DNA from: Oreohelix idahoensis
Taxonomy: Eukaryota; Mollusca; Gastropoda; Stylommatophora; Oreohelicidae
Length of the DNA stretch: 64,000 nucleotides
Assembly: GCA_024509875.1 (NCBI GenBank)
Contig: JAMPIV010017787.1
Span: 124,001 to 188,000 of the forward strand
Direction of reading: 5' to 3'
Shown piece after piece: positions 44,944 through 60,035 of the stretch (positions within the stretch are counted from its first letter, which is position 1; each line of letters opens with the position of its first letter). The position numbers and the translations under genes were made by a program. The notes under the pieces were generated by a model. It saw only the letters and a program-made list of their open reading frames with translations, searched no databases and was not told the origin of the DNA.

Positions 44944-46807
44944 CTTCTTCTTCTTCTTTGATCCTTAGCCGACGACCGTCAAAGCAGTCAGTGGCCATCA
45001 CGCCTAGTGGCATCTTGTAGGGCAACAACAAATTGATTCCACTTTGCTCGGACGGCGGCCATCCTTCGTACAGTGCCCCAACTCTGGTTCATTCTTTGCA
45101 TCTCAGCCTCCACAGTCCTCCGCCAGGTTGTTTTTGGTCGGCCTCTCTTTCGTTTTCCTTCAGGGGTCCAAAGCATAGCTGTTCTTGTGATGGCATCGGG
45201 GTCTTTTCTGAGGACATGGCCAACCCACCTCCAGCGTCTGCCAGCTATGATGGTGTGCATGTTCTCTTGCTTGCTCCGAGTAAGCAGATCTTGGTTGGTG
45301 ATGGTATTTGGCTAAAAGATTCGGTGAATTTTTCTTAGGCATGTTGTGTGAAAAGAGGACAATTTTGACATTTCCTTCTCTGTAACTCTCCAGCATTCTG
45401 CACCATATAGAAGCACAGAAAGCACACAGCTCTGATATAATCTTAATTTTGTGCTTGTGCTGTATTGAGAGGACTTCCAGATGTTGTTTAGGCTAAAAAA
45501 GGCTGTTCTTGCCTTATTCATTCTGATGTTGATATATGTGCCTGCCCCGCCGTCTGGTGTTACTATGCATCCTAGGTATGTGAAGGTGTCTGTCTGTACC
45601 AGTTGCTGATTCCTTACTGATATGGGCTCAGGGTTGCTCACATTGAGCGGCATAACCTCTGACTTCTTTAAATTGATGTTCAAGCCCACTTGCTGGCTAA
45701 ACTTATTAAGTCTATCCGTTTTTACATGGATATGTTGATGTGAATGTGCTAGTAGTGCAATGTCATCTGCATATTCCAGATCTTCCAATGTAGAAAATGT
45801 AGTTCACCTTATTCCTCTTGGATTGCCCTCTGTTGTCTGGTGCATCACCCAGTCTATGACTGTTAAAAATAGAGTGGTTGATAAGGGGCATCCCTGTCGT
45901 ACTCCTGTCTTCACCTCAAAGGTTAGGTTGCTCTGCCCAACACTACACGTAAAGTTGGCATAGAGGCTTTTTATGATTGACACTATGCAGCTTGGAATTC
46001 CATAAGCCCTCAGTATTTTCCATAAACTGTCCCTATGTATGCTGTCAAAAGCCTTTTCAAAATCAACGAAGTTAATGTACAGCTGTCTTTGCCATTCTGA
46101 GCACTGCTCTATAATGTTCCTGAGAGTGAATATATGATCTACACATCTTCTGTTCTTTCTAAATCCAGCTTGTTCTTTCCTCAGTTTGTGGTCTACTGCT
46201 TTTGAGATTCTCTGTATAATTATCCTGCCTAGTATTTTGCTGGGAACTGAGAGAAGAGGGATTCCTCTCCAATTATTGCAGTCTGCAAGATCTCCCTTCT
46301 TGGGCAATTTGACAATTATTCCTTTGTTCCACTCTGATAGTGTTGTCCCCGTTTTCCAGACTTGTGCAAATAGTGGTTCTAATAGTTCTGCTGCTAGCTC
46401 AGGGTCTATCTTAAATAGCTCTGCATTTAAGTTATCATGGCCAGGAGCTTTTCCGTTCTTTAACCCTTTGATTGCTGTGATGATTTCTTCTTTTCGTGGA
46501 ATGTCTGTATTTACATCTAGATCGTTTTCAGCCTCAGGAACATTCAGTTGGGTCTCTTGTGGTTTCCTGTTCAGAGTTTCTCTGAAGTGCTCTGCCCATC
46601 TTATTTCCTGTCCCTCTGCTGTCGTGATGAGATTTCCTTGCTTATCTCTTACTAATGTAATATTATTTGCACCTCGTTTTCCGCTGATGAATTTAGTTAT
46701 TTTGTATACTGTGCTTTATTCATTTCTCAGTGCTGTCTCTTCTGCCTGTCTTGCAAGATCGTCTAGGAAATTCCTTTTGTTGGCTCGTGTCACAAAATTA
46801 ACCATGA
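44944..46807 (-). pseudogene. 5'-truncated LINE, three nonsense codons
   Basis: A single minus-strand frame covers most of RT from about 46806 to 44988 and is closed only by TAA (46716-46718), TGA (45804-45806) and TAG (45312-45314). Motifs: KNGKAPGHDNLNAELF, KEQAGFRKNRRCVDHIFTLR, YINFVDFEKAFDSIHRDSLW, KTGVRQGCPLSTTLF, then the catalytic YADDIALLAHSHQH, then the SVLLYGAECW and RRWRWVGHVLRKDP blocks shared with 21801-22528. At least the TGA and TAG look like changed Trp codons. The 3' end is the GAAGAAGAAG tail at 44944. Endonuclease is missing. Clade RTE/CR1-like, unproven. Confidence 0.85.
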
Positions 46808-48296
46808 TACAACTTTAAAATATCTCCAATGATACAACGTAGGGATAAAAACTAATGCTTAAGCTACTAGAATACATGATCGCCCACGCCGCGGGTCACC
46901 ACCCGCCATGGAATTTAAATTGTTAGACGTGAAGGCAAAACGTTTACCCTTGGAGCGGGATGAGAACGGAGATCAGAGAAGAAAATATGACTGAAACGTG
47001 CTTGGAACTAGCAAGGCTAAAAGGACGCAAATTGGTGGGGCAAGGAAAAATTCACGTCCCCAAGTTGACACAAGGTAAAGAAATCGACAAAAGGGACCTT
47101 AGCTATTATACGCCACAGTCATTTCTTGGACGCTTTTGCGATAACTTAGTCCGTTTATTTGAATGCAGTGACGAACGCATTACAAAACCAACTAACCTTG
47201 AAAAGTAACTTTTTCTTAATAATAATGTTAGGAATATAAAACCTAGCTGGCCGGATGGCCCATCTTGAGCAGTGAAATAATATGCTTTCATTTATACAAA
47301 CAGATAGATAATAAGAAAGATATTGACAAAAGACTGTGTTGTTCATATCAGCGAGCGTCTGCATTGAAACAAAAATGTCCCAAATATTCAAAAACTGCAG
47401 CCTAAAGACTCAAAGCGCTAAAATCTAGTTGTAATGACAGAGAGGGGATGGGCTGGAGAAATGTGGCTAAAAATAACTTTAAAGGCAAAATTGTGTAGGG
47501 GAAGGCAGAGTTGGTTCAAAAAACAAGTGTGTTTTTTGTGAAACGCAAGTAGAGACGGACGGACCAACAGACAATAAGGCATACTTGACTGAGGTATGAC
47601 TGAAATGACTTTTTGGTAGTAGGTTTGAATTTGAAAGAAATAAAAAAGGCGGTGATTGGCCATAGATGAATATATTATCGGCGCTCAGACGCGCATTTTT
47701 TGCCATTCGTTATAAGTTGTCCTAGTAGACACAGTAAATAATATAGTGGTGTATTCCCAGAAGCAAATTGATATCTTTAGAGGGACGCCATACTAAAGCC
47801 AGCAGCTCAGCTGAGTTTTGCTAGCAATTAACTGTGTTCTATATTCATAATTCTGAGCTGTGAGTTTTTAATATTAACTAGTCTAGTAACATACATATGT
47901 ACACACCTTGCATTTATTATGTCATATTCATGCATTTCTTTGATAATTGCAAAACCTTTCATATGTTCTGGCCAAAATAAAACCTTGGTTCAGAACAAAT
48001 AAATTTAAAGAAAATTACTATCCAAATTTTACACATCTCGAGTTAGTTCAGTGTGTTATAACATTTTATTACTATTATTAGACTTGTTAAATATCTGTGT
48101 GTGTGTATGCATACCACCACAACACATTACATATCAATACCCTAGAATTTTAACGTAGCCACATTCATTAGAAAAAAAAAGATAGGTGTGAGGTCGTAGT
48201 GGTAGCAAGAAGGGCCTTCTGACAATTCACAGCTACATTTTATCTCAGGAGCCTTCACAGCTGACCTCATGCATCACACTTAGCAATATCACCATC
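46808..48296. other. Mostly unassigned sequence
   Basis: Contains one exon-like frame (46960-47208, listed separately). Otherwise nothing recognised. Confidence 0.4.
46960..47208 (+). CDS. Unrecognised 82-codon frame
   Basis: ATG at 46960 to TAA, uninterrupted, with balanced composition: a charged first half (MRTEIREENMTETCLELARL), then a mixed second half with SYYTPQSFLGRFCDNLVRLF. No family recognised and no splice sites that decide its extent. It may be an exon, a transposon piece or chance. Confidence 0.25.
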   Translation: MRTEIREENMTETCLELARLKGRKLVGQGKIHVPKLTQGKEIDKRDLSYYTPQSFLGRFCDNLVRLFECSDERITKPTNLEK

Positions 48297-49290
48297 ATAC
48301 AATACCATCAATCCACTACAGCTCGGGTTTGGAGTTTAACTTCCTTGTCCAGCTGACTGTACTGTTCGCTATATAGTTGCTTTAACCTGTGGGACTTCGC
48401 TTCTGTTTTCTTTCTTTTCATTTCCTTTCTCAGTGTTATGGTGTTTAACATATTAACTACCGAATTGAAAAACACACTGGCCGAATTAAATTTTTTTCCC
48501 ATTTTTATCCTGTAGGTGTTTGCACAAAGTAAGCAGTAGTTTTCGTAATTGTTTACATATTTTTATGAATTACACGTCATTTTAAAGATAAATGAATGTA
48601 CTATTACAATAAGCACAATTTGTAACTCTAATAGAGGTTGTTGCTATTTAAAGGCCCTCCGATGGCCGAGGACTTGCAATATTTTCACAATTATAAAATC
48701 TTGCGCCCCATCTCTATCAAAATCCTTATTTAAATAAATGTGCACATCGTTTTCACTCTTGTCCTTGTCGCTAAATCTATCCGTCAATTATTGAAACAAG
48801 TTTCTAGCCTATTCAGCCGTTAGACGAGATGTGCAAGCATTTTTTGTGGTCTATCACTAGTTAACACGGTAAACAGTTTTACACGATTTGGTAACTAACT
48901 GAAAACGCTGAAAAACATGAACATAATATCAATTTTCCAGTGTTCTACAACAACCATGCTTTGGTAATTTGTTTTCCGGTAGCAACTTAAAATTTCGAAC
49001 TAGATCAGAAAGGGTTTCAGTACATTTTTCATTCGTTTATAACTAAAATTATATCGACGCTCTGAGCGGCTTGCGGTCCAAATGATAGGATTTCAAAAGC
49101 CGGTCCCACCGGCTTGCGGTAGTTAATGTGTTAATGTTTCTGGTGTTATCCAGTCCTCCTTTCCTGGAATCCCAAGCATGATTTGCTGCTTTCCTTATAT
49201 CTTGTTGAAATGGTGTTGAATTTCTGGTTTATATCATCAGTCAATGTCTTTTCCTGACTTTTGGCATTTGATATCGTTTCTTTATGTCAG
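48297..49290 (-). pseudogene. LINE linker fragment split by a MITE
   Basis: Minus-strand pieces on both sides of the MITE fit the endonuclease-RT linker of the LINE family at 44944: right of it (49135-49270) DDINQKFNTISTRYKESSKS followed by CLGFQERR; left of it (48308-48444) TLRKEMKRKKTEAKSHRLKQ, then LYSEQYSQLDKEVKLQTRA. The two parts abut in sense once the MITE and one TTAA are ignored. Confidence 0.55.
48449..49130 (-). mobile_element. piggyBac-like MITE, copy 1
   Basis: 682 bp between TTAA at 48445-48448 and TTAA at 49131-49134. Terminal inverted repeats CATATTAACTACCG (left) and CGGTAGTTAATGTG (right), one mismatch. TTAA duplication is the hallmark of piggyBac-type transposases. Its sequence is the reverse complement of the copy at 58023-58702. 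No transposase core is present; it must be mobilised in trans. Confidence 0.85.
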
Positions 49291-50191
49291 CCGCAAAAGC
49301 ATTTCTTTTATAAAGGCTTACTCTGACTTATCACATATCCCAAGCACACAATTTATACTAAGTACCAATTTCTAAACTTGCTTACCGCGACAGCCATAAT
49401 CTCCCACTCTCTAAATCATAAGCAGGCAAGCTGGTGTTAAGTCTGCTACCTTCTCCCGGCTGGAATTTTTAGATTGACGCCCTGAAAGACTACAAGAGTC
49501 TGCCCACATAGGGGAAATAATGGTTGCAAGTGTTCGAGGCGGGCTCTAACATCGACGTAGAGAATGCCGAAATAACATAATAATTACTCAGAGAATTCGC
49601 TACTAGACCTGCTACAAAGAATTTGGCGCAACAGGTAAGCGAGGGTTACGCTAGCGGGTCACAGGCTCTCCTGGCCATCAAAGCACAGAGAACGTCTTTG
49701 TAATCGTCATCTCACAGTGCAGGTGTCTCTGCTTGTCGGTCCATTGCCCTGCCCTCTACATAACATGATGGCAATTTCTAGGGACAGTTTCCCTGGTTTC
49801 GTGCAAAATAAAGAATTACACCTCCAATATATAGCGTAACAGTTCTGTCTGCCGCCACACGGAACCCAAGACTTTCCCTGGTGTCAAAGACCCAGTATCT
49901 TTTGCCGCTAAACTCTCAAACTGAGTGTCGGGCTTTGGGCTCGTGATAAACCTAACTATAAAGAAAGATGTCGCTATCCACGACAGTGAGTCCGGGACGC
50001 GTCAATTATCTACTGCCAACATTACGGAACCAGGGGAGTGAATCTATCAGATTCCAGAATGACAAATCACTTACCCCGCTTGTATCTACAGAAACGAAAA
50101 GAAGTAAAATGGGCGTGACAACAATCAGACAGAAATTAGGAGGGAAGGTACTTCAGTTTAAGCTGACAGAATTTATACTCCATTTCGCCAC
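49291..50191. other. Unassigned sequence
   Basis: No gene or repeat recognised; slightly more GC-rich at 49440-49900. Confidence 0.4.
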
Positions 50192-50431
<240 letters not shown>

Positions 50432-50457
50432 GTATTTTTACATGTATCATCAATTAT

Positions 50458-50460
<3 letters not shown>

Positions 50461-50551
<91 letters not shown>
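50461..50551. repeat. (GA)n microsatellite
   Basis: About 91 bp of pure GA, 30 bp after the (GATA)n array. Confidence 0.97.
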
Positions 50552-50552
<1 letters not shown>

Positions 50553-52593
50553 ATATGAGTAAGCATAAAGTGCCACAATCAGCTGAAATTAGAAAAACTA
50601 CCTGGTGCATATGAGACAATCAGATGTCATTTTTCTATGTACGTACCTTATCTTATCTAAATTAACGATGATGTCTATCTACCATTAGTCCTGTTTTGTG
50701 TAATTATTGTCAGTTTTTCTGACATTTGTTGCAAACAAAGCAGTAACGTTTATATTCTAAACTCCGTTTACGTATAGAAAATTCTGCTTATCAGAAGGTT
50801 GTTCAATCGGCAGAACATAAAAATTAAAAACACACATGAAATATTTAATGCAATTATTTGTAAACAATGTTCTTTTTCAAATGTTGTTTAACAGTTCAAC
50901 AACGTATTCACTTTTACTTGAAATTGTACAAAGACAAAAAGTCTAGTGTCATAGTATTTGCTAGTACCATAGTTCCAGGTCGCAAAACATGTGAAAGTCT
51001 AAATGTCCTAACTGGACACAACATTAACTGTCGTGTTAGAGTATACCATTTTTTAAGAAAATCAGCATCTGAATAAATACCGTTTATTGATTTCGATTAT
51101 AATATGATCCTATGAGAAACGAAGTGAAGCAATTTTTTTTTAAATCTCAACACTCTAGAATAGATGACCACTCTGAGCAAAACTACAAAATGTGTGCGTT
51201 CTCGATCTATGGATCAGCGGTTCATTAATGGCTTGATATTCAAGGAGAGACAGTCACTCTGACAGCGAGGCGATAGCGCCAGCCAGATAGTCCAAGCTCC
51301 TTGTGTTGCAAGAGTAACTCCCACAATTATTGCCCCTTTGAGTGTCCTGTAGACTCATCTTATATAGGTGATGTCTCGAGCTGAGTACAAATAACTAGGA
51401 CTAGAAATTGAGAGAAATATAAAATTGAATCTCCCGTAAATATTTTGTTCCTTGGTGTAAGCATCAGGCGACCTTTGCTTTCCTCCACTATTTCAGCTTC
51501 TTCTGAGTTTTTCCGGACCCCCTCCCCCTACCCCCATCCCGAATATAAAATCTCAAATCATCAAATCAGATGAAAGTGTTTTCGGAGAGAGGAAGAATAC
51601 CAACGAATCCCAATAATAAAGACATCAATCAGCAACAGAGTGTTGACATCAAATTAAGATATAATCATTATCTTTCGACGCCTTGTGGAGCATAGAGCTT
51701 GTGGTAAGATGGAAGTTTAATAGTTAAGTCCTCGTCTTCTTGCATCCTGAGCCGCCGACTATCAATGCCTGGTGGCGCCAAAATTTCTGAGCGACTAGAT
51801 AACTGACTTTGAGAGAACGGAGTATTTATACAGAAGTGGTGTTATTATCACTAAAGGGTGCGATAATTCACGCCTTCGGCCGTATTAAGGAAAATCAATG
51901 AGTTCGAATCCCGAGGTAAAGGATTTTCGTTTACGCTTTCTTGCGATGCCGAAACGACATCACAAGACATGGCCATGCGAACAGGCCTTCTTTGATTTCG
52001 TCTCTCTGCTGTAGATCAAATAATTACGTCCCCTGGGATCACGGACATCAAATGTGGTCGGTAAATATTATTATCGTCCTTGCATTTGCTACCTTCGTCT
52101 GATCTGTCCCTATCGATAATTGACATCTCAGCTCGCTTGATAATTTAGATAAATAAATCATAATTTGCTGACTGTTATCTAGCAGGTCGCGTGCTAACTA
52201 ATAGGTCTGTTTGTTGTGGCGTGAGGTTTTTATTGGCTCTAGGATCAGTATAGTACTGACAATTACAGAAATAGAATTTCTGCAGAAAATGGTGAAGTCC
52301 CAGTGTCTGAGAGAACTACTGGTATCACAAATTAGTTACGGCTGTGAATGATCTGATCTCGAAAAATTAGTAGAGAGGAGACAGTCATAAATTGCTACCC
52401 CCGCTGTGTAACTAACTGTGATATTAAAAAAAACAAAGAAACAGATTTTACTTAACAATTAAAAAAAAATTGACAAGTCGTTCAAATACAATTTCCCTAT
52501 TATTTATTTAGTATATACACTATCTACTCTTGTGCTGAAAGGTGGATGTTGAAAAAAAGGAATGTAATGGATTTGTAAGTTTACATATGATTT

Positions 52594-52597
<4 letters not shown>
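50552..52597. other. Mostly unassigned sequence; two faint repeat traces
   Basis: No gene. At 51735-51785 CGTCTTCTTGCATCCTGAGC followed by CGCCGACTATCAATGCCTGG resembles the 3' tail of the LINE at 44944, in the same orientation. At 51860-51935 a GAGTTCGAATCCCG stretch matches a tRNA box B and may be a decayed SINE or tRNA head; box A is not clear. Confidence 0.35.

Positions 52598-52680
<83 letters not shown>
52598..52680. repeat. (TA)n microsatellite, left of the LIN28-like element
   Basis: About 83 bp of TA ending exactly at the LTR terminus. With the tract at 58954-59047 it shows that the element inserted into a (TA)n repeat. Confidence 0.95.
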
Positions 52681-52684
<4 letters not shown>

Positions 52685-54694
52685 GTAGGGTGGGCGAGAT
52701 GATGATGATGATTATATTGTGATGTGTGATCACTCTCTTGTCACACTCGCACCGACCCGAACAACAATAAAACTCTTGATTCTAGAGGCAGGGGCTATAT
52801 TTATTTTTACAACCCATTCAGTGACAAAGCAAACATTAAACAAATAAACTAACGAACATAACAAAACAAAACTAAACAAAACAAAACACCCAACAGTGCC
52901 CGATGCTAATCTGAAGAAGCAAACAAAGCACAGAATAGTTAAAATCATAATATAATACTTAATGAGAAACACCACGCTCTCACCTGTCAAACTGTCCTAC
53001 GCCGCCACCTGACACACTCAACTATCACACACACACACACTCATGGGTGTCGTCCAATGCGACTAGTATGGTGTTGTGCATGAGGCTGGCAACCTCACCA
53101 TGTAACACAGATTGCTACCGAAGCCACTACTGCCCGAGCATCTGAATGCTTAATATGAAGGCAAACCACACTGTTGGCCCCATGCTCCCTCAGGAGCGGA
53201 GAAGAGAAATATATACCTTGAAGTGAGCCCACGTGCTCTCACAACCATTCCTCACATAACCATAATTAAATAATCATAAAATGGACATAAAATAATATTC
53301 TTCAACTACATGTACAACAAATACTCTCAGTAATGAGAATAAGCTACTACCTCGTAACCGATCCACATCAGTATTCGTTACTGCATTCTGAAGCATGTCG
53401 TATGTGACGACTGGTGCGCCTGGCAACAAGCGTGTCGTATATGACCACTGGTGCGACTGGGAATCTCATCACATGAAACACATCGTTACCGAAACAACCA
53501 CTGCAATAGCATAAAAATGCTTCTTGTCGGCTTGTGATAGACACCAGCCACATGGAGTCGCCCTGCTCCGCAAGGAGCAAACAGCAACATTTATGTCTCA
53601 AATGCGCTTTACGCACAAGGAGTGGCCTCGCGCTCTCCAGAAATCTAAATGACTATTCTCAATTCACAGTAACTCATTAAATATAAACAGTAGAATTATG
53701 ATAAGTAGGCTATCGTGAAATACACTCAATTACTTTTACATAAAAGAAATAAAATAATTACTCTTGACTTTAACAAAACTGGCATTAACACGAAAACTAT
53801 CTCTTTCCTTTACTGGGGAAAATTATCTTAATCTGCTTCCCACCCACGTGTCAATTCACACAATATAAAACTGGCGTCTTCTTTATACAATCACACATGG
53901 TGACGCGCCGCCTTTCATGACCACGTGGTTGCCATCCTGATAACAGTCAATATCATCTAAATTAAGGTAAAAAATCGCTTCTCTGTCCAGTTTCATGTAT
54001 GAAATAGCTCCCTACTAAATTTGCCTTTCTTGCCCGGTCTGATGACTGACATAATTGCTCTTAAACTCTCACATCTGTGATTTGGGCTTTGCGTGCCTAA
54101 TAAAACCTATCAAACATTATTTTCACTCATCTATCATTTCAAGACTAAATTATAATGTCCTAAAAAGACATTTCCTTTGGAAACACATCTATCTATATCA
54201 CTCAACATTAAAATAGCCACATCGATATTATTTCCGAATTATATAAAACTAATTCTAATTTAAATTAACTCACGTGTCATGTCTTTGTGTTCTTCTGTGT
54301 GGGTACACAGCGCGCCTCGTTTCGTTCCCTCTTGTCTGGACTGATACTTAAAAAAAGGGCCGCTGGTATTTCGCTATCTCTTTTTATAGGCACTAGGCTA
54401 ATCACTCACTTTACTGCGCGCTAGGCGTATTAATCTTGGCTACTTAAATATCACACGCGATTATCGCTTTAGGAATAGCGAAAACACAAATAAAACCTAC
54501 AGCTATTTGATATAACACACGAATATCAAATATGACTCACAACTATACACCACAATTAATTTCTCAGGCTTTATTGTGGCCTCATTACATATCTTCTACT
54601 TCAGACTTTTCACAACCCAGAATGCTTCGCGCACATCGAAAATAATCTGCCTAGAAACAGGTAGGGGGCGGGCGTCTCCTTTTCGGCCCCATCA
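52681..54694 (-). repeat. 3' LTR of element D
   Basis: 2014 bp from TGTGGTAGGG to GGCCCCATCA on the plus strand. It contains two diverged internal copies of one module (about 53050-53230 and 53395-53640), both with a CACTGC/CACTACTGC block and a CTCCGCAAGGAG or CTCCCTCAGGAG palindrome, and an (AC)n run near 53026. Confidence 0.88.
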
Positions 54695-54712
54695 CATATC
54701 TCCCTCCTGATT
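54695..54712 (-). other. Polypurine tract of element D
   Basis: The minus strand reads CAGGAGGGAGATATG directly before the LTR start TGATGGGGCCG. The ORF stop is only about 25 bp upstream. Confidence 0.7.
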
Positions 54713-54735
54713 TTGTTGTCGTCCCGACAACATCA

Positions 54736-56281
54736 CTACCTCTGGCGCTTCAGTCGAAATCTCTCGGATCGTTGGTGATGCGCCTGATTATTTCTCAGCG
54801 TCGATGTTTTGGGCTTAGATTCTGTATCCGGTACAACCCGGCTGGAGACACTCTTGGTCGTCATGTCTCCAGTTGTACGTTGCCGGGCTGTCAGCCGCTG
54901 TGGTCTTGAAGACTCGCTCACCGGTGCCGCGTCGCTGTCTGCCCGTGACATCTGCCTGTCAGTGCTTGTAGCTGTCGAATCTGTAGGGGGATTGCTTCTG
55001 ACGTGCTTGACACTCGTTTTGCGTGGACGGTGGCCAACATTCCCCACAGTCTGCTTTTGATGAGTCTCCTCATCTGGACACCGATCTGCACTCCCTCCTA
55101 TCTGCTTAGGACGGGTTTCCTCCCCTAGACAACGGCCAATTCTCTCGGCGCCCTTAGTGTGACAGTTGTCTTGGCCATCTCTTGGCTTGCGCCCTAAAGG
55201 CAACCTGGTTGTGACAGTCCGTCTAGGGAAAGAACTCTTTGAGGGACAGGCGGCTATCAAATGTTCTGGGGATTTGCATCCAAAACATCTCTTCGGAAGC
55301 GGGCCTTGAGGGCACTTGGCTGCCATGTGGTCTGACAGGTCTCCACAATTGTAGCATCTTATCTTTCTGGGCTTCCTCTGTGCCATGGGTCGCTTCCTGC
55401 TTCCTTTGCATTCTTGACCGCCAATGCCGCACACATAGATTGCTTCCATGCCCTGGACAGATGGTTTGCTGTCAAATTCCACTCTCTCATTTCTCGCCAG
55501 ACTCCGGAATCCCTTTCTGAAGATCTTGGTCTGATGTACAAATACATCAATACCACCATCATCTGGCGTGATGAATCCCCATCCCCTGTGGACACTATAC
55601 CACTTGCACATCCCTTTTCGCCTTGCCGGTGCAACTGCGTTTGTTGGTGCTGTCAGCTCACAGCTTTCCTCGACCACAGCCTGACTCTCACACGCAAGAA
55701 GGTCTAGTTGAGGTTCCTGCGGACACACCTCCTCGTCTTGCGTTGGCTGTTCCCGCGGACACACCCCCTCGTCTTGCGTTGGCTGTTCCCGCGGCTGGCA
55801 TGGTGCTCTCTTTCTCTGCACCTCCTCTTGTGCTATCGAACTGGCCTCTGACATCTGTGCTATCTGGGACTTTAGGAAGGATAATTCTGCTCTGAATGCC
55901 TCCTTCTCCTTCTGAACTTCTGCACTTGCTATCTGGATCAGTGTCTCAGGCTTTTTACTTTCACCATAAACAGCATATTCCCAAGGGAAACTCCTGGTCA
56001 TCTCATTGACTGGTGGTTGCTTGCAGTAGGCTTTTTTGACAATTTCCAGTAACTTCTCAGGGCTGGCCTTGGCTCCACCATGTATCCGTAATTCTCTAGA
56101 TACCCATGGTATGACGTTGTTCCATATCATGTCTAACTTGTCTTCTGCACAAAAAAGGCGCCACCTTCCACGCGGCTTCCACATCTTCCACAAACTCTTG
56201 CCAAGTGGGACCCTCCTCTCCACTAAACAAGCTTATCTCTGGCTCCTTCACGTACAATATCTTCACAGGCACATTAGTCAT
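54736..56281 (-). CDS. Gag-like protein with LIN28-like cold-shock domain and zinc knuckles
   Basis: The likely start is ATG 56281, opening with an LFSGEEG...WQEFVEDVEAAW Gag-like stretch. A one-base shift at the six-A run 56151-56156 leads to the main 495-codon frame (56223-54736). In that frame: helical Gag-like region 20-130; tandem QPTQDEGVCPRE repeat about 145-165; cold-shock domain 201-275 with GMCKWYSVHRGWGFI (RNP1, 214-218), DVFVH (RNP2, 226-230), then KGFRSLARNERVEF; zinc knuckles C290-X2-C293-X5-H299-X4-C304 and C313-X2-C316-X4-H321-X4-C326; a basic, disordered Ser/Thr/Arg-rich tail 330-495. A cold-shock domain followed by two CCHC knuckles, with the GFRSL segment, is the LIN28 layout. 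In LIN28 these bind let-7 precursors and GGAG-type RNA. Here the role would be RNA binding or packaging, by inference. No pol follows. Confidence 0.85.
55246..55623 (-). other. LIN28-like module: cold-shock domain plus two CCHC knuckles
   Basis: Sub-region of the ORF covering residues 201-326. Both RNP motifs and all eight zinc ligands are present, and the frame is open, so the fold looks intact. The first knuckle has five residues between C293 and H299, one more than the second. No intron is visible in the module, as expected after copying through RNA. Confidence 0.85.
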
Positions 56282-56359
56282 CTTGCTGCAGGAATGCACT
56301 GCTGGGTGTTTACAATATTTGTTCGTTTGCTGTTTGCTCGGTGTCACTGTCTGCCTTAT

Positions 56360-56375
56360 CCTGTCGACGACGCCA
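56360..56375 (-). other. Primer-binding site of element D
   Basis: Two bases inside the 5' LTR the minus strand reads TGGCGTCGTCGACAGGAT, beginning with TGG. This marks a true reverse-transcribed LTR element. tRNA not identified. Confidence 0.65.
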
Positions 56376-56377
56376 AT

Positions 56378-59610
<3,233 letters not shown>

Positions 59611-59729
59611 TAATACATGGATACATCCAATAATATAAATTCAATTCATGAATACATCCAATAATATAAATTCAATACATGAATACATCCAATAATATAA
59701 ATTCAATACATGAATAAATCCAATAATCT
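59611..59729. repeat. 31-bp minisatellite, four copies
   Basis: Units of about 31 bp beginning CAATACATGAATACATCC and containing AATAATATAAATT; the last is shortened. Confidence 0.85.
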
Positions 59730-59834
59730 GTACACCTAGGTGTGATACAACCATTTCCTTCCCCCTATAATATACCAGGCCCTCTCTGACAAGTGCTATA
59801 CTGGCTGGTAACATATATCCTAACAATATTGTTG

Positions 59835-60035
59835 TGTTCTGATGATAGGAGTTATATGAGACGAGGACTGTTTGGTTATATTCCAGGTTGGAGTTATAGG
59901 AGACAATAGATTGGAGTTATACGAGACAATAGATTGAAGTTATATGAGTCCTAAGAAGGACTGTTTTTGTTATATTTCAGGTTGGAGTTATCTGAGACAA
60001 TAGATTGAAGTTATGTGAGAATTAAGATTGGAGTA
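59835..60035. repeat. Irregular tandem repeat, about 23-bp core
   Basis: Repeats of TTGGAGTTATACGAGACAAT or close variants, mixed with two copies of GGACTGTTT...GGTTATATT(C/T)CAGG. Confidence 0.65.

Noticed and set aside
55399..55623. Reading the cold-shock domain as a Y-box or bacterial CspA-type protein
   Set aside because: The following pair of CCHC knuckles and the GFRSL segment fit LIN28 better; a phylogeny is still needed.
54809..55895. Several plus-strand frames across the LIN28-like ORF
   Set aside because: Antisense shadows; the minus frame has clear domains.
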